A DNA stretch of 64,000 nucleotides from Paenibacillus brasilensis (GCF_009363115.1 NZ_CP045298.1:5453501-5517500), one strand, 5' to 3'. Shown: positions 33,961-42,945, counted from the first letter of the stretch. Translations and numbers: made by a program. The notes: a model not told the origin generated them from the sequence alone.

Positions 33961-34622
33961 GTACATCCAAGAAACCCGTCATTTTTTGCGACTTTGACGG
34001 GACGATTACGAACAGTGACAATATTGTCGCTATTATGCAGCATTTTCAGCCTGAGGGCTGCGAGCCCATCATGCAACATATCGTAAACGGACATATCTCC
34101 ATTCGTGAGGGCGTAAGTGCCATGTTTGCTCTGATGCCTTCGGGACAAAAGGACGAAATCATCTCCTATGTACTTGGACAAGCGGGTATACGTGATGGCT
34201 TTGCACGCTTTTTGGCCTATGTACGGGAGCAGAATATTGAATTTTTTGTCACCAGTGGCGGCATTGATTTTTTTATTGATCCATTGCTTAAGCCCTTCGA
34301 TATTCCACAGGATCACATCTTCTGCAACGGAGCGGATTTTTCCGGGGATAACATACAGATTACATGGCCATATCCATGTGAGGAGCCGTGTACGAACGAC
34401 TGCGGCATGTGCAAAACGACCATTATACGTCAATACCCTGCCGAGCAGTACGAACGAATTTTGATCGGCGACAGCCTGACGGATTTTGAAGGAGCCAAAA
34501 TTGCCGACCTCGTGTACTCCCGCTCGCACCTGACATTAAAATGTCAAGAGCTTGGCGTACCGCACGTACCCTTTGAAACATTTGACGACATTATCAAGGA
34601 TTTAAAGCTAAAACAAGAGTAA
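33957..34622 (+). CDS. mtnX: 2-hydroxy-3-keto-5-methylthiopentenyl-1-phosphate phosphatase
   Basis: The 221-residue HAD-superfamily phosphatase acts on the mtnW product. The nucleophile motif is IFCDFDGTITNSD (Asp near 12), followed by FFVTSGGIDFF (motif II) and LIGDSLTDFEGAKIADL (motif IV). I chose ATG 33957 because GGGGAGG lies 6 nt upstream and the codon overlaps the mtnW stop; the open frame itself extends back to a GTG at 33942. Confidence 0.94.
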   Translation: MSTSKKPVIFCDFDGTITNSDNIVAIMQHFQPEGCEPIMQHIVNGHISIREGVSAMFALMPSGQKDEIISYVLGQAGIRDGFARFLAYVREQNIEFFVTSGGIDFFIDPLLKPFDIPQDHIFCNGADFSGDNIQITWPYPCEEPCTNDCGMCKTTIIRQYPAEQYERILIGDSLTDFEGAKIADLVYSRSHLTLKCQELGVPHVPFETFDDIIKDLKLKQE

Positions 34623-34634
34623 GGGGTGCTGTAA

Positions 34635-35291
34635 TTGAGCTTTGACTTGGCAGACATTACATTGGAAGAAAAACGCCGCGCATTGGAAGAACTCGCCGAT
34701 GTTAAAGAGCTATTTGCAGCTCGCAACTGGTTCCCCGGCACGAGCGGAAATTTGTCGATCCGAATCGGTGATTTTCAGCCCGAGCAATTCTATTTTGCAG
34801 TTACCGCCAGTGGCAAGGATAAGACAAAGCGGACACCGGAAGATTTTCTGTTTGTTGACCAACACGGAAAAGCGGCTGAAACCACCAACCTCAAGCCAAG
34901 TGCTGAAACGCTGATTCATTGTGAAATTTATCGCCTGACAGGCTGCGGAGCCGTTTTTCATGTGCATACCGTGTTTAACAACCTGATTTCCGAATATTAC
35001 GGGGAACAAGGCTCTGTACCTGTGCAAGGAATCGAGCTGATTAAGGCTTTTAACATATGGGAGGAAAATGCTGCAATCCAGATTCCCGTGCTGCCGAATT
35101 ATGCCGACATCGCCTCCATTGCCAAGCTGGTGCCGGGCGTGCTGAATGAGCGGATTCCAGGAATTTTATTGCGTAATCATGGCATTTATGCGTGGGGGAA
35201 AGATGTGTTTGAAGCTAAAAAGCATCTGGAGGCGTTTGAATTTTTGTTTGAAACGACGTACCGCTCCCTGCTGCTGAAAAGTTCAAAATAA
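34635..35291 (+). CDS. mtnB: Methylthioribulose-1-phosphate dehydratase
   Basis: The 218-residue class II aldolase-fold metalloenzyme has FPGTSGNLSIR, TASGKDKT and the metal-site histidines in FHVHTVFNN (about 113-115) and LRNHGIYAWG. It supplies the diketone used by mtnW. TTG start at 34635 with AAGGGGTG 7 nt upstream. It is the last gene of the pro-mtn string. No mtnD (dioxygenase) gene follows; the next gene is on the other strand after a terminator. Confidence 0.93.
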   Translation: MSFDLADITLEEKRRALEELADVKELFAARNWFPGTSGNLSIRIGDFQPEQFYFAVTASGKDKTKRTPEDFLFVDQHGKAAETTNLKPSAETLIHCEIYRLTGCGAVFHVHTVFNNLISEYYGEQGSVPVQGIELIKAFNIWEENAAIQIPVLPNYADIASIAKLVPGVLNERIPGILLRNHGIYAWGKDVFEAKKHLEAFEFLFETTYRSLLLKSSK

Positions 35292-35393
35292 AGAACAGCG
35301 TACTTTATACTCATATATTTAAAATTTAAAATTTTAATAGAATGCCAAGAACGTAGCCTAAGCAAAAGCGCGGGAACATTCTTTTTATATGGA

Positions 35394-35436
35394 AAAGGCA
35401 GCCCTGGGCGTGAAAATAAAATCCCAGACTGCCTTT
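35394..35436. terminator. Bidirectional terminator between mtnB and the flavin reductase gene
   Basis: AAAAGGCAG and a CTGGG arm pair with CCCAG and CTGCCTTTCT. A T-tract follows on the plus strand and an A-tract precedes it. Confidence 0.8.
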
Positions 35437-35442
35437 CTATTT

Positions 35443-36054
35443 TTATTGGGGACGCTCCAGCGTGAATTGCTCTCCCAGCTTCGCGTAGTTATTCCCGGCC
35501 AACCGACTCACTGGACGTAGATTGTCAGCAATCACGTAAGTGTTTTGATACGCTTCCTCAGATAGATGATATTGTACCACGCGTCCAATCAGCAGATCAC
35601 AAGCAGGCTCACTCTCCGTACCGCCCAGCGGTATTGCACGCTCCAGGACACATTCCATCCGTATTTTCGCTTCGGTCACAGCCGGAACCGCAATTTTTGT
35701 ACTTTGTATCGGCGTAAGTCCGGCTAACGTAATTTCACTCTCTTCTGGCGACAGACGAGAAGCCGTTACATTCACTGCACCTACATTGTCCTCATCTGTG
35801 ATATGTACGACAAAAGCTTTTTGCTCCATCGCGTTACGCGCTGTATCTTTGGACACTCCATCCACACGTTGTACCGATATGGACAGAAGCGGCGGCTCAG
35901 AGGCAACAATGGAAAAATAACTGAACGGTGCTCCATTGAGCACTCCTTCACTGCTCAACGTCGTTACAAAGGCTACCGGCCTTGGGATAATACTTCCGCT
36001 TAACAATTTGTAATTTTCACGCCCTGTAAGCGTATCAGGATTTAATGGTATCAT
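35443..36054 (-). CDS. Flavin reductase-like FMN-binding protein
   Basis: The 203-residue protein has the FMN-binding split-barrel fold of the flavin reductase/DIM6 group. Seen are SGSIIPRPVAFVTTLS (phosphate/FMN-binding segment near 20-35), LNGAPFSYFSIVASEPPLLSI and KDTARNAMEQKAFVVHI. The substrate is unknown. GAGGGG lies 6 nt before the ATG. It appears to be a single-gene unit; a bidirectional terminator lies just downstream. The 170-bp gap to the next gene (36055-36225) holds only a 12-bp palindrome GAGCCATGGCTC at 36211-36222. Confidence 0.85.
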   Translation of the reverse strand: MIPLNPDTLTGRENYKLLSGSIIPRPVAFVTTLSSEGVLNGAPFSYFSIVASEPPLLSISVQRVDGVSKDTARNAMEQKAFVVHITDEDNVGAVNVTASRLSPEESEITLAGLTPIQSTKIAVPAVTEAKIRMECVLERAIPLGGTESEPACDLLIGRVVQYHLSEEAYQNTYVIADNLRPVSRLAGNNYAKLGEQFTLERPQ

Positions 36055-36225
36055 TGTTTTCCCCTCTTTCCAGATGACATTCCTATTTGCGCTTCAATTC
36101 ACTTACTCCAATTACTTACCTGGAGAACCGCCCGAAAATCCCATAATGAATCTAAAGGGCTTCTCTCATAAAGTATCGCGCGAATGATGCAGAATGTAAA
36201 GCTGGAGCTGGAGCCATGGCTCTCC

Positions 36226-37008
36226 CTATTGCCCAATGATATTACCTTGGCTATCGCGAACAATAACCGCAATTCCTTTGGGTACAGCAATCGTAACATC
36301 AAGCTGCTGCCGATTCTGCATAAAACGTGTCGGAATTTCGCTGAGCAGCACATATAACGTATCTCCGATTTGCTTTGTCTGATATAATTCTTGTGCTTTA
36401 AATTCGTTCTCGTTGCCTGTGTAAACATAGCTTCCGAACACATGCACCTCCGGTGAGGTGGTTGTATCAATTTTGACCGCATACGGATTTTCTCCCTGTA
36501 CGATCACCTTGGTCACTCCGGCAGGCATTTTCTCATGCCAATCGGGAAGAAGCCTTGTTTCCTGCACAGAGCCCATCATTTCCCTGACTTGCGTAGTAAG
36601 TCCCAGTGAACTGACCAAAGCAAATCCGATACAGAAAAAAACCAATACGGCCGTAATGAACATACTGAACAAATCATAACGAATACGCTCACGTGTCCCT
36701 TTCCACGCTGTATACATCAGAATTTCCAATCCCAGCAAAACAAAAACGACAGGCCACCAGGTTAAAATCTGCTCCAGGATGCCCGCTCCCCAAAACTTCG
36801 AGGCAAACGTTACGCCCCCTAACAGGACGAGAAAAAGTCCCATCGACAGCCTTCCTACTTTCCATACCCCTGCTGAAGCAGTTGACGCCTTGTGGGAGTC
36901 CTTCTTATTGGACGATGGGCCAGAAAAGCCTATAGAGCTTGTCCCGTCGCTATGAGAATGATGGACTCCCTTAATGGGAGTCTCACTCTTTGAAAATTCA
37001 GTATCCAT
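36226..37008 (-). CDS. Membrane protein with LiaF-like layout, unknown function
   Basis: The 260-residue protein has a Ser/His-rich cytoplasmic start (about 1-50) and three or four membrane segments between about 55 and 140 (LSMGLFLVLLGGVTFA, ILTWWPVVFVLLGLEIL, FSMFITAVLVFFCIGFALVS). An extracytoplasmic beta-rich tail follows. The GLFLVLLGG...WWPVVFVLLGLEIL pair resembles the membrane part of LiaF and DUF5668 proteins. Its ribosome binding site is inside the end of the 37013-38275 gene, so it closes the ECF sigma operon and is probably part of an envelope stress response. Naming a function would be guesswork. Confidence 0.7.
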   Translation of the reverse strand: MDTEFSKSETPIKGVHHSHSDGTSSIGFSGPSSNKKDSHKASTASAGVWKVGRLSMGLFLVLLGGVTFASKFWGAGILEQILTWWPVVFVLLGLEILMYTAWKGTRERIRYDLFSMFITAVLVFFCIGFALVSSLGLTTQVREMMGSVQETRLLPDWHEKMPAGVTKVIVQGENPYAVKIDTTTSPEVHVFGSYVYTGNENEFKAQELYQTKQIGDTLYVLLSEIPTRFMQNRQQLDVTIAVPKGIAVIVRDSQGNIIGQ

Positions 37009-37012
37009 TTTA

Positions 37013-38275
37013 TTATTTCTCCTTTACCCGTTTAGATTTGGAGTTACCGATCATCATCCAAATACCGCCGCCTATTAACAAGAAGGATACAATAATCGTT
37101 CGTAAATACTTGTCAACGATATAGTAAATATTCACCTCTGGGAACAGACGATCCAGTCCAGGAACAAGTACGTTGATCAGGATGTAATAAGCGCCCAGTG
37201 CCAGCAATCCCAAGCCTACCCAACGATGATACTGTGCAAACATGCCGATTACTGGCTTGTCAATCAGTGGTTCCCGACCATACCGGCTTACTTGCTGGAG
37301 CGCATCAAAAAAGCTGTAAAACCAGATGACCGGAATCATGAACAAAAAGAGTGAAAGATGTAGCACATCCAGCACATAGATTCCTCCTAAAAACAGCAGC
37401 ATGAACTGAAGCCCCCGTTTTTGCAGACCAATATACATATGCCCCGCTCCGGGAAATACTGATAAAATGGTAGCCAGCATTTTACTACGTCGCCCCTCAA
37501 TTCTTCCATGCTCCAGTTCCTCAAACAGAGTCCGGTCCTGAAGAATTTCTCCAGCTTGTTTGCGATGTACATGCTGGACCGCATCAAACATGCAATACAG
37601 CCAAATAATCGGCAGTACGCCCGCAAACGCCATAAACCCAGATTCATTGGTGACGCTGGTAATAAAAATGAGAATCATTCCAAAGCCAAAGAAGGACATC
37701 AGAAAAGATAAACCACGCTGCATTAGTCCCAGATGAAGGTGTCCCAATCCCGGGATGAACGATAGCAATATGGTGAAAAAACGTTCATTGTCCGATCCTT
37801 TTGGATAAACAGGTGAACCTGGCACCCCGTAGTGTCCTTGCTCATAAGGGTTATAACCTGGACCATAGCCTACTCCTGCTCCCGGCACATCCGTATTTGC
37901 ATCGGTTGCGCCTTCCGGTGCTTCTCCCGCCAAGCCTTCACCTCCATAAGGCGCGCTCTGGGGGTAAAAGCTATACGGGTTCGGACCTGCATGGGAAGGA
38001 TATGGAGCAACAACTGCACGAGCATCATTACGCAATAAGCTAATCATGATATGCAGCATACTCAATCCCCATAAAAGAGTGGACAGAAAAATACTAGCCA
38101 ATAAAGGACCTTCGTCGCTCGCTACCACCGCAAAAAATAAACCTCCTGCCAGACATCCAAAAAACAAAATTGTATATACAAACGCATTGGCTTTGCGCTT
38201 CCAGTAATAGTGTCCTACACCGGGAATGATGTTTAGCAGAAATGCCAGCAGTTTGCTTCGTTCCGTATAAGGCAC
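37013..38275 (-). CDS. Multi-pass membrane protein with three TM2-like repeats
   Basis: The 420-residue integral membrane protein contains the same module three times. The repeat starts are KLLAFLLNIIPGVGHYYW (about 8), FFTILLSFIPGLGHLHLGLM (about 166) and KMLATILSVFPGAGHMYIGL (about 262). Each has a P-G-x-G-H turn between two hydrophobic helices, like TM2-domain proteins. A Gly/Pro/Tyr-rich loop (about 95-155) separates the first and second modules. GTG start at 38275 with AAAGGAAG upstream. It lies between the anti-sigma factor and the LiaF-like gene. Function unknown. Confidence 0.72.
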   Translation of the reverse strand: MPYTERSKLLAFLLNIIPGVGHYYWKRKANAFVYTILFFGCLAGGLFFAVVASDEGPLLASIFLSTLLWGLSMLHIMISLLRNDARAVVAPYPSHAGPNPYSFYPQSAPYGGEGLAGEAPEGATDANTDVPGAGVGYGPGYNPYEQGHYGVPGSPVYPKGSDNERFFTILLSFIPGLGHLHLGLMQRGLSFLMSFFGFGMILIFITSVTNESGFMAFAGVLPIIWLYCMFDAVQHVHRKQAGEILQDRTLFEELEHGRIEGRRSKMLATILSVFPGAGHMYIGLQKRGLQFMLLFLGGIYVLDVLHLSLFLFMIPVIWFYSFFDALQQVSRYGREPLIDKPVIGMFAQYHRWVGLGLLALGAYYILINVLVPGLDRLFPEVNIYYIVDKYLRTIIVSFLLIGGGIWMMIGNSKSKRVKEK

Positions 38276-38320
38276 GGCTACACTTCCTTTCTAATCTTGG
38301 GATTTTTATACGAATCCATC

Positions 38321-38791
38321 TTAAGGCTTAAATTTGTCAAGCCAGGTTGTCGTGGCTCGCATGACCTCTTCACTGTAAGAAACGCGTTCTTTTGGAGGAA
38401 GCGGCTTGCCGTTATTTTGCAGCATCATTTTATCAAAAGCTCCACTGGACAGAAGGATCAAGGTTAGGCTTGCCGCTATAACATAGTGAAATACAGGGTT
38501 TTCAAACCAGCGACGCCTTTTGAAAATAACTTGACTCACTTCTCCATCTATATCGGGGAGTGCGGCCATGACCTGATCTGTGAATCGCTCCGTATCTATC
38601 TGGGCAGCATGATCTTTTAAAGTCGGTTCCAACTGCTCCAGTGCAGCAAGATATGCATCCAGTGCCTGTCCGTCTTCCAGTAAAAGCTTTTCCAGCCGCG
38701 CAGTCTCTTCTAACGTGCAAGTTCCTGTTATATAAGCGTGCCAGTCCTTCAACTGCCCTTCCACCCACGGTTTATCCTGTTGTTCAGTCAT
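38321..38791 (-). CDS. Anti-sigma factor-like membrane protein
   Basis: About 156 residues: a cytoplasmic N-terminal part (WHAYITGTCTLEETARLEKLLLEDGQALDAYLAAL) resembling zinc-less anti-sigma domains, a single membrane segment (FHYVIAASLTLILLSSGAF, about 102-120) and a short outer tail. It overlaps the ECF sigma gene by 3 nt, the standard position for its anti-sigma factor. ATG 38791 overlaps the sigma stop as ATGA. ATG 38797, four bases after AAGGAGG, is the alternative start. Function inferred from position and topology. Confidence 0.75.
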   Translation of the reverse strand: MTEQQDKPWVEGQLKDWHAYITGTCTLEETARLEKLLLEDGQALDAYLAALEQLEPTLKDHAAQIDTERFTDQVMAALPDIDGEVSQVIFKRRRWFENPVFHYVIAASLTLILLSSGAFDKMMLQNNGKPLPPKERVSYSEEVMRATTTWLDKFKP

Positions 38792-39339
38792 TGCCATTCT
38801 TCCTCCTTCCAGTGATTTCGAATCCACTGTCGTGCCCGATAAAGTCTGGACTCTACCGTTTTTAAAGCGACCTGCGTCTCATCCGCAATTTGGTCATAGG
38901 TTTTTCCCTGCATATAATAGGCTCGAATAATATCCCGATGCTGCTGTGGCAGCTGGGCGATTTTTTCCGAGAGTTCCACATTGCGTTCCTCACGGATCAG
39001 GCGTGACAGTATATCCTCATCCCGGGAAGGGAACTGTACAAGGGTTTGTGCGATGTCTACGAGCTCTGTGGGACGCCTGTCCTGTTTGCGCTTGATATCC
39101 AGCGCTTTGTGGAGCGCAATTCGACTCAGCCACGTTTTGAAACCTTCGTTCCGGTACTGGGGGAGAGACTTATACACCTGAACGAACGCTTCCTGCGCGG
39201 CATCTTCCGCTTCCTTACTGTCATGCAATACCGAATAGGCTATATGAAAAACATGCTTGCTGTACAGTTCTACGATCTCACGGAACGCCTGCCGATCACC
39301 AGACCGGATTCGCTCAATGATTCTCTCTATATCAATGAT
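38788..39339 (-). CDS. ECF-type RNA polymerase sigma factor with non-canonical start
   Basis: The coding sequence includes region 2 (SGDRQAFREIVELYSKHVFH, then VLHDSKEAEDAAQEAFVQVY and FKTWLSRIALHKALDIKR) and region 4 (LPQQHRDIIRAYYMQGKTYD, then LKTVESRLYRARQWIRNHW). The first ATG/GTG/TTG in the frame is a TTG at 39228, which would delete most of region 2. The sequence upstream is clearly sigma region 2, and AAGGGGG lies 5-8 nt before ATC (39339) and ATT (39336). I therefore place the start at one of these isoleucine codons. It probably directs the operon that follows (anti-sigma, TM2-like and LiaF-like proteins). Confidence 0.85.
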   Translation of the reverse strand: MIDIERIIERIRSGDRQAFREIVELYSKHVFHIAYSVLHDSKEAEDAAQEAFVQVYKSLPQYRNEGFKTWLSRIALHKALDIKRKQDRRPTELVDIAQTLVQFPSRDEDILSRLIREERNVELSEKIAQLPQQHRDIIRAYYMQGKTYDQIADETQVALKTVESRLYRARQWIRNHWKEEEWQ

Positions 39340-39410
39340 GCTCTCCCCCTTCCCAATACTATAGACGTCAGGGAATTTCCTCCCCCTGCATATTTCAAAA
39401 AAATATATTT

Positions 39411-39447
39411 AAAAAGGACACACCCTCCAATCGGAGCGGTGTGTCCT
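39411..39447 (-). terminator. Terminator downstream of dnaD
   Basis: On the minus strand AGGACACACCGCTCC pairs with GGAGGGTGTGTCCT, followed by TTTT. The gap between it and dnaD (39448-39591) contains a perfect odd palindrome, GATATCCC-C-GGGATATC (39505-39521), of unknown meaning. Confidence 0.85.
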
Positions 39448-39591
39448 CTATCATTAAAGTCTGCTTGCTCGCTTCATTTTCTGCTTGTTTTGATGTGCAC
39501 AGGCGATATCCCCGGGATATCCGTGACATAGCCATCTCAGGGTAAGAGCTATAGTACCAAAACTACTGCCTACAACGCACAGACCGATGCT

Positions 39592-40320
39592 TTAGCTGCG
39601 TCTGCCACCACGGAATCGCTGGGCGTATTCTTTTGCATCCTGGGCATTGCGTACACGGTTTCGACTCCACTCCAGCAATATGCGGTCAATATAACGGAAG
39701 TGCACCTTTCCTGCAAACACCGCTTCCTTCAAAGCCAACAAAATCAGCTCTTCGGGATAACGATCCTGATCCATCCAACTGTTAATCGTCTCGTATTCCA
39801 TCGGAGATAGCGGTCGACCAAATTCTTTTTCAAAAATCATGAACAAATTTCGTTCTTCTGTAGTCGTAGATTCCGTTATTCCATTCTGAATTTCCGGTTT
39901 CCCACCAAACAAAAATTCGTCTTCATCGTTTGGCTCCGTACGCTCGGCAATCATACATTCCGCCAGCTTACGGTACAGTCCCGTCAAGTTGTAACGTTCA
40001 AATTGTACGGAAGAGCTGCGGTCCTCCGCAGAATCAATCCGCAGAAAGCCTTCTTTCATAAGCTTACTGAAATAGAGCGCGATTTCGTTCGCAGTGCATC
40101 CGATACGAGCCTGTAATTGCTCCCATGTCGGAAATTCATTACGTTCCGCCTGTTTAAAAGCAAGTAACTGCATCAGCAGGAGCATTTCACCATCCGTCAG
40201 TCGAAGCGTCCGATAATGCTTGAGCAGGGCGTAGGGAATCTGGACCATTCCGGCTTCCATCGCAAAGGCTACTCCCTCCGCCCATTCTGCCGCAGATGTT
40301 TTGTCGAATGATCCGGTCAT
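39592..40320 (-). CDS. dnaD: DnaD-type replication initiation protein
   Basis: The 242-residue primosomal protein acts with DnaB and DnaI in helicase loading. The N-terminal winged helix (MVQIPYALLKHYRTLRLTDG, then LQARIGCTANEIALYFSKLM) is followed by an acidic linker and the C-terminal DnaB_2 domain (FEKEFGRPLSPMEYETINSW, then YPEELILLALKEAVFAGK and FRYIDRILLEWSRN). It follows asnS by 3 nt as in B. subtilis, but the nth gene that normally comes next is elsewhere. Confidence 0.95.
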   Translation of the reverse strand: MTGSFDKTSAAEWAEGVAFAMEAGMVQIPYALLKHYRTLRLTDGEMLLLMQLLAFKQAERNEFPTWEQLQARIGCTANEIALYFSKLMKEGFLRIDSAEDRSSSVQFERYNLTGLYRKLAECMIAERTEPNDEDEFLFGGKPEIQNGITESTTTEERNLFMIFEKEFGRPLSPMEYETINSWMDQDRYPEELILLALKEAVFAGKVHFRYIDRILLEWSRNRVRNAQDAKEYAQRFRGGRRS

Positions 40321-40323
40321 CGG

Positions 40324-41619
40324 TTACGGATACAGACGATACAGCATACGTGGGAACGGAATCGTTTCACGTACATGATCGAGCCCGCAAATCCATGCTA
40401 CTGTACGCTCCAGTCCCAGTCCAAAGCCGGAATGCGGAACGCTACCATAGGTACGCAGATCCATATACCATTGGTAGGCTTCACGTGTCAGGTTATGCTC
40501 GTTAAAGCGCTCTTCCATCAAGGCCGGATCATCTATCCGTTGGGAACCTCCAATAATTTCGCCGTAGCCTTCAGGAGCGATCATATCGGCGCACAGAACA
40601 ACCTCTGGGCGAGTTGGGTCAGGTTTCATATAAAATGCCTTAATGTGAGTCGGCCAATGTGTAATGAATACAGGCTTGTTGTATCTCTCGGCAATTGCCG
40701 TTTCATGAGGAGCACCAAAGTCTTCACCCCAAGGAATATCGAATCCTTCGCCTTGAAGGAAAGTAATTGCTTCATCATACGTTATGCGTGGGAATTCCCC
40801 TTGAATTTGCTCCAGCTTCGAAACATCGCGTCCAATCGTTTCAAGTTCCTTCGCACAATTTTTCAGAACAGACTGTACGATATGACTTACAAACTGCTCC
40901 TGGATGCGCAAGGATTCCTCATGATCGACAAAAGCCATTTCCGGCTCAATCATCCAGAACTCGATCAGGTGGCGACGTGTTTTGGACTTTTCCGCACGGA
41001 AAGTTGGACCAAAGGAATATACCTTACCCAGAGCCATTGCTGCCGCTTCCATATACAATTGCCCGCTTTGTGTCAAATAGGCATCTTCGTCAAAATATTT
41101 GATGTGGAACAACTCTGTTGTACCTTCTGCGGAAGAAGGCGTCAAAACCGGCGGGTCCACCTTCGTAAAGCCGTTGCCATTAAAAAATTCCTGAACAGCA
41201 CGGATGATTTCCGCCCGTACGATCAGAACAGCACGTTGCTTGGCGGAGCGCAGCCACAAGTGACGATGATCCATCAGGAAATCTACCCCGTGCTCTTTTG
41301 GTGTAATCGGGTAGTTTTCAGTCAGATGAATAATTTCAATGCCTGTAACCGTTAATTCAAAACCTGATTGACTACGCGGTTCCTCACGCACGATTCCAGT
41401 CACATACAGGGAGCTTTCCTGCGTCAAGGATTTGGCATCATTCCAAATGTCCTCGGACACTTCGCTTTTCACGATAACCCCTTGAATATATCCGCTGCCA
41501 TCGCGCAATTGCAGGAACTGGATTTTACCGCTAGATCGTTTATTATTTACCCAAGCGCCGATTGTAACCGTTTCCCCTACATGGCGACCCACTTGGGCAA
41601 TCGTACTTTTATTCGTCAT
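40324..41619 (-). CDS. asnS: Asparaginyl-tRNA synthetase
   Basis: The 431-residue class II synthetase has an N-terminal OB fold (TVTIGAWVNNKRSSGKIQFL to about 100). The catalytic domain shows motif 1 (VDPPVLTPSSAEGTTELF), motif 2 (FGPTFRAEKSKTRRHLIEFW) and motif 3 (GFGLGLERTVAWICGL). I chose ATG 41619 because AAGAGGAG lies 8 nt upstream; the open frame continues to 41724 without a site. Its stop is followed at 3 nt by dnaD, so the two are coupled. No T-box is visible in its short leader. Confidence 0.96.
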   Translation of the reverse strand: MTNKSTIAQVGRHVGETVTIGAWVNNKRSSGKIQFLQLRDGSGYIQGVIVKSEVSEDIWNDAKSLTQESSLYVTGIVREEPRSQSGFELTVTGIEIIHLTENYPITPKEHGVDFLMDHRHLWLRSAKQRAVLIVRAEIIRAVQEFFNGNGFTKVDPPVLTPSSAEGTTELFHIKYFDEDAYLTQSGQLYMEAAAMALGKVYSFGPTFRAEKSKTRRHLIEFWMIEPEMAFVDHEESLRIQEQFVSHIVQSVLKNCAKELETIGRDVSKLEQIQGEFPRITYDEAITFLQGEGFDIPWGEDFGAPHETAIAERYNKPVFITHWPTHIKAFYMKPDPTRPEVVLCADMIAPEGYGEIIGGSQRIDDPALMEERFNEHNLTREAYQWYMDLRTYGSVPHSGFGLGLERTVAWICGLDHVRETIPFPRMLYRLYP

Positions 41620-41640
41620 GACCGTCTCTCCTCTTAACCG

Positions 41641-41677
41641 AAAATCAAACAGCCCTTCCCAAGGGTCAGGCTGTTTG
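41641..41677 (-). terminator. Terminator of ackA
   Basis: On the minus strand AAACAGCCTGACCC pairs with GGGAAGGGCTGTTT, followed by a T-rich GATTTTC. The U-run is weak, so some read-through to asnS is possible. Confidence 0.55.
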
Positions 41678-41748
41678 TTCTCACTGTTGATACATACAGA
41701 CTGAAGTAAGAACACTGTATGCATAAAATTTAATTTTTTCCGGTTGAA

Positions 41749-42945
41749 CTATTGTACCAAACGGAACGTGTCACGGGCAATAACCAGTTCTTCGTTCGTT
41801 GGAATAACTAATACTTCTACCTTGGAGTTTGCCGTTGTAATCCGGCGAGGCTCACCAGAACGAATAGCGTTAAGCGAATCATCCAGCTCGATACCGAGGA
41901 ATGTCAGTTGCTCCAACACTCTCTTACGCAGCACGACGGAATTCTCGCCTACACCTGCTGTAAATACAATCACGTCTACCCCGTTCATTGCCGCAGCATA
42001 GGAGCCAATGTATTTACGCAGACGGTATTCATACATTTCGAATGCCAATGTAGAATTAGCTTCGCCTTTTTCCATACCTTCTGTGACTTCACGCATATCA
42101 CTGCTGATACCGGAAATCGCTAAAAGTCCACTGTGCTTGTTCAGCATGGAGTTCACTTCATTGACCGTCAGTTCTTCTTTGTTCATAACATAAGGCACGA
42201 TTGCAGGGTCCAAATCACCACTACGTGTACCCATCATAAGGCCTTCCAGTGGAGTCATACCCATGGAAGTATCTACGGACAGACCGCCTTGAACTGCTGT
42301 TATACTACCGCCATTACCGATATGACAAGTAATGATCTTCAAATCTTCCAGAGGACGACCCAGGAATTTGGCAGCTTCCTTACTAACAAAATCATGAGAA
42401 GTACCATGTGCGCCGTAACGACGTACCTTGTACTTATTGTACAACACTCGTGGAATGGCGTACATATATGCTTTCTCAGGCATGGTTTGGTGGAACGAGG
42501 TATCAAATATTACAGCCTGCGGCACATCCGGCATATTCGCTTCTGCGGCTCTAATCCCCATCATGGAAGGCGGGTTATGCAGCGGCGCAAGGTCGAATAA
42601 GCGACGAATTTCACTCTTCGCTTCAGGCGTTATCAGCGCTGACTGCTTGAAGATTTCGCCTCCATGAACCACACGGTGGCCTACAGCCTGAATTTCGCTT
42701 GTATCGGAGATTACACCATGCTCCGCGTCAGTGAGTGCATTCAGCACTTTACGGACCGCTGTGGTATGCTCCAGAATTTCGCTAACCTCAGTATGTTCTT
42801 CTTTGCCTGTTGGTTTATGCGTCAGGATGGAGGAGTCCATACCGATACGCTCTACCAAACCTTTTGCCAAAACGGACTCATCCGTCATATCATACAGTTG
42901 ATATTTCAGGGAAGAACTTCCTGCATTGATTACGAGAATTTTCAT
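41749..42945 (-). CDS. ackA: Acetate kinase
   Basis: The 398-residue enzyme makes ATP from acetyl phosphate in fermentation. Seen are the N-terminal MKILVINAGSSSLKYQLYD, GHRVVHGGE (about 88-96), YGAHGTSHDFVS and ITCHIGNGGSITAVQGG, all ASKHA-family acetate kinase blocks. Its ATG overlaps the stop of the preceding hydroxybutyryl-CoA dehydrogenase gene. This raises a butyrate-kinase-like possibility, but length and motifs favour acetate. Confidence 0.94.
   Translation of the reverse strand: MKILVINAGSSSLKYQLYDMTDESVLAKGLVERIGMDSSILTHKPTGKEEHTEVSEILEHTTAVRKVLNALTDAEHGVISDTSEIQAVGHRVVHGGEIFKQSALITPEAKSEIRRLFDLAPLHNPPSMMGIRAAEANMPDVPQAVIFDTSFHQTMPEKAYMYAIPRVLYNKYKVRRYGAHGTSHDFVSKEAAKFLGRPLEDLKIITCHIGNGGSITAVQGGLSVDTSMGMTPLEGLMMGTRSGDLDPAIVPYVMNKEELTVNEVNSMLNKHSGLLAISGISSDMREVTEGMEKGEANSTLAFEMYEYRLRKYIGSYAAAMNGVDVIVFTAGVGENSVVLRKRVLEQLTFLGIELDDSLNAIRSGEPRRITTANSKVEVLVIPTNEELVIARDTFRLVQ

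Noticed and set aside
39505..39521. Perfect palindrome GATATCCC-C-GGGATATC as an operator
   Set aside because: It lies downstream of dnaD and far from any start, with no second copy; likely chance, so mentioned only in the neighbouring terminator entry.
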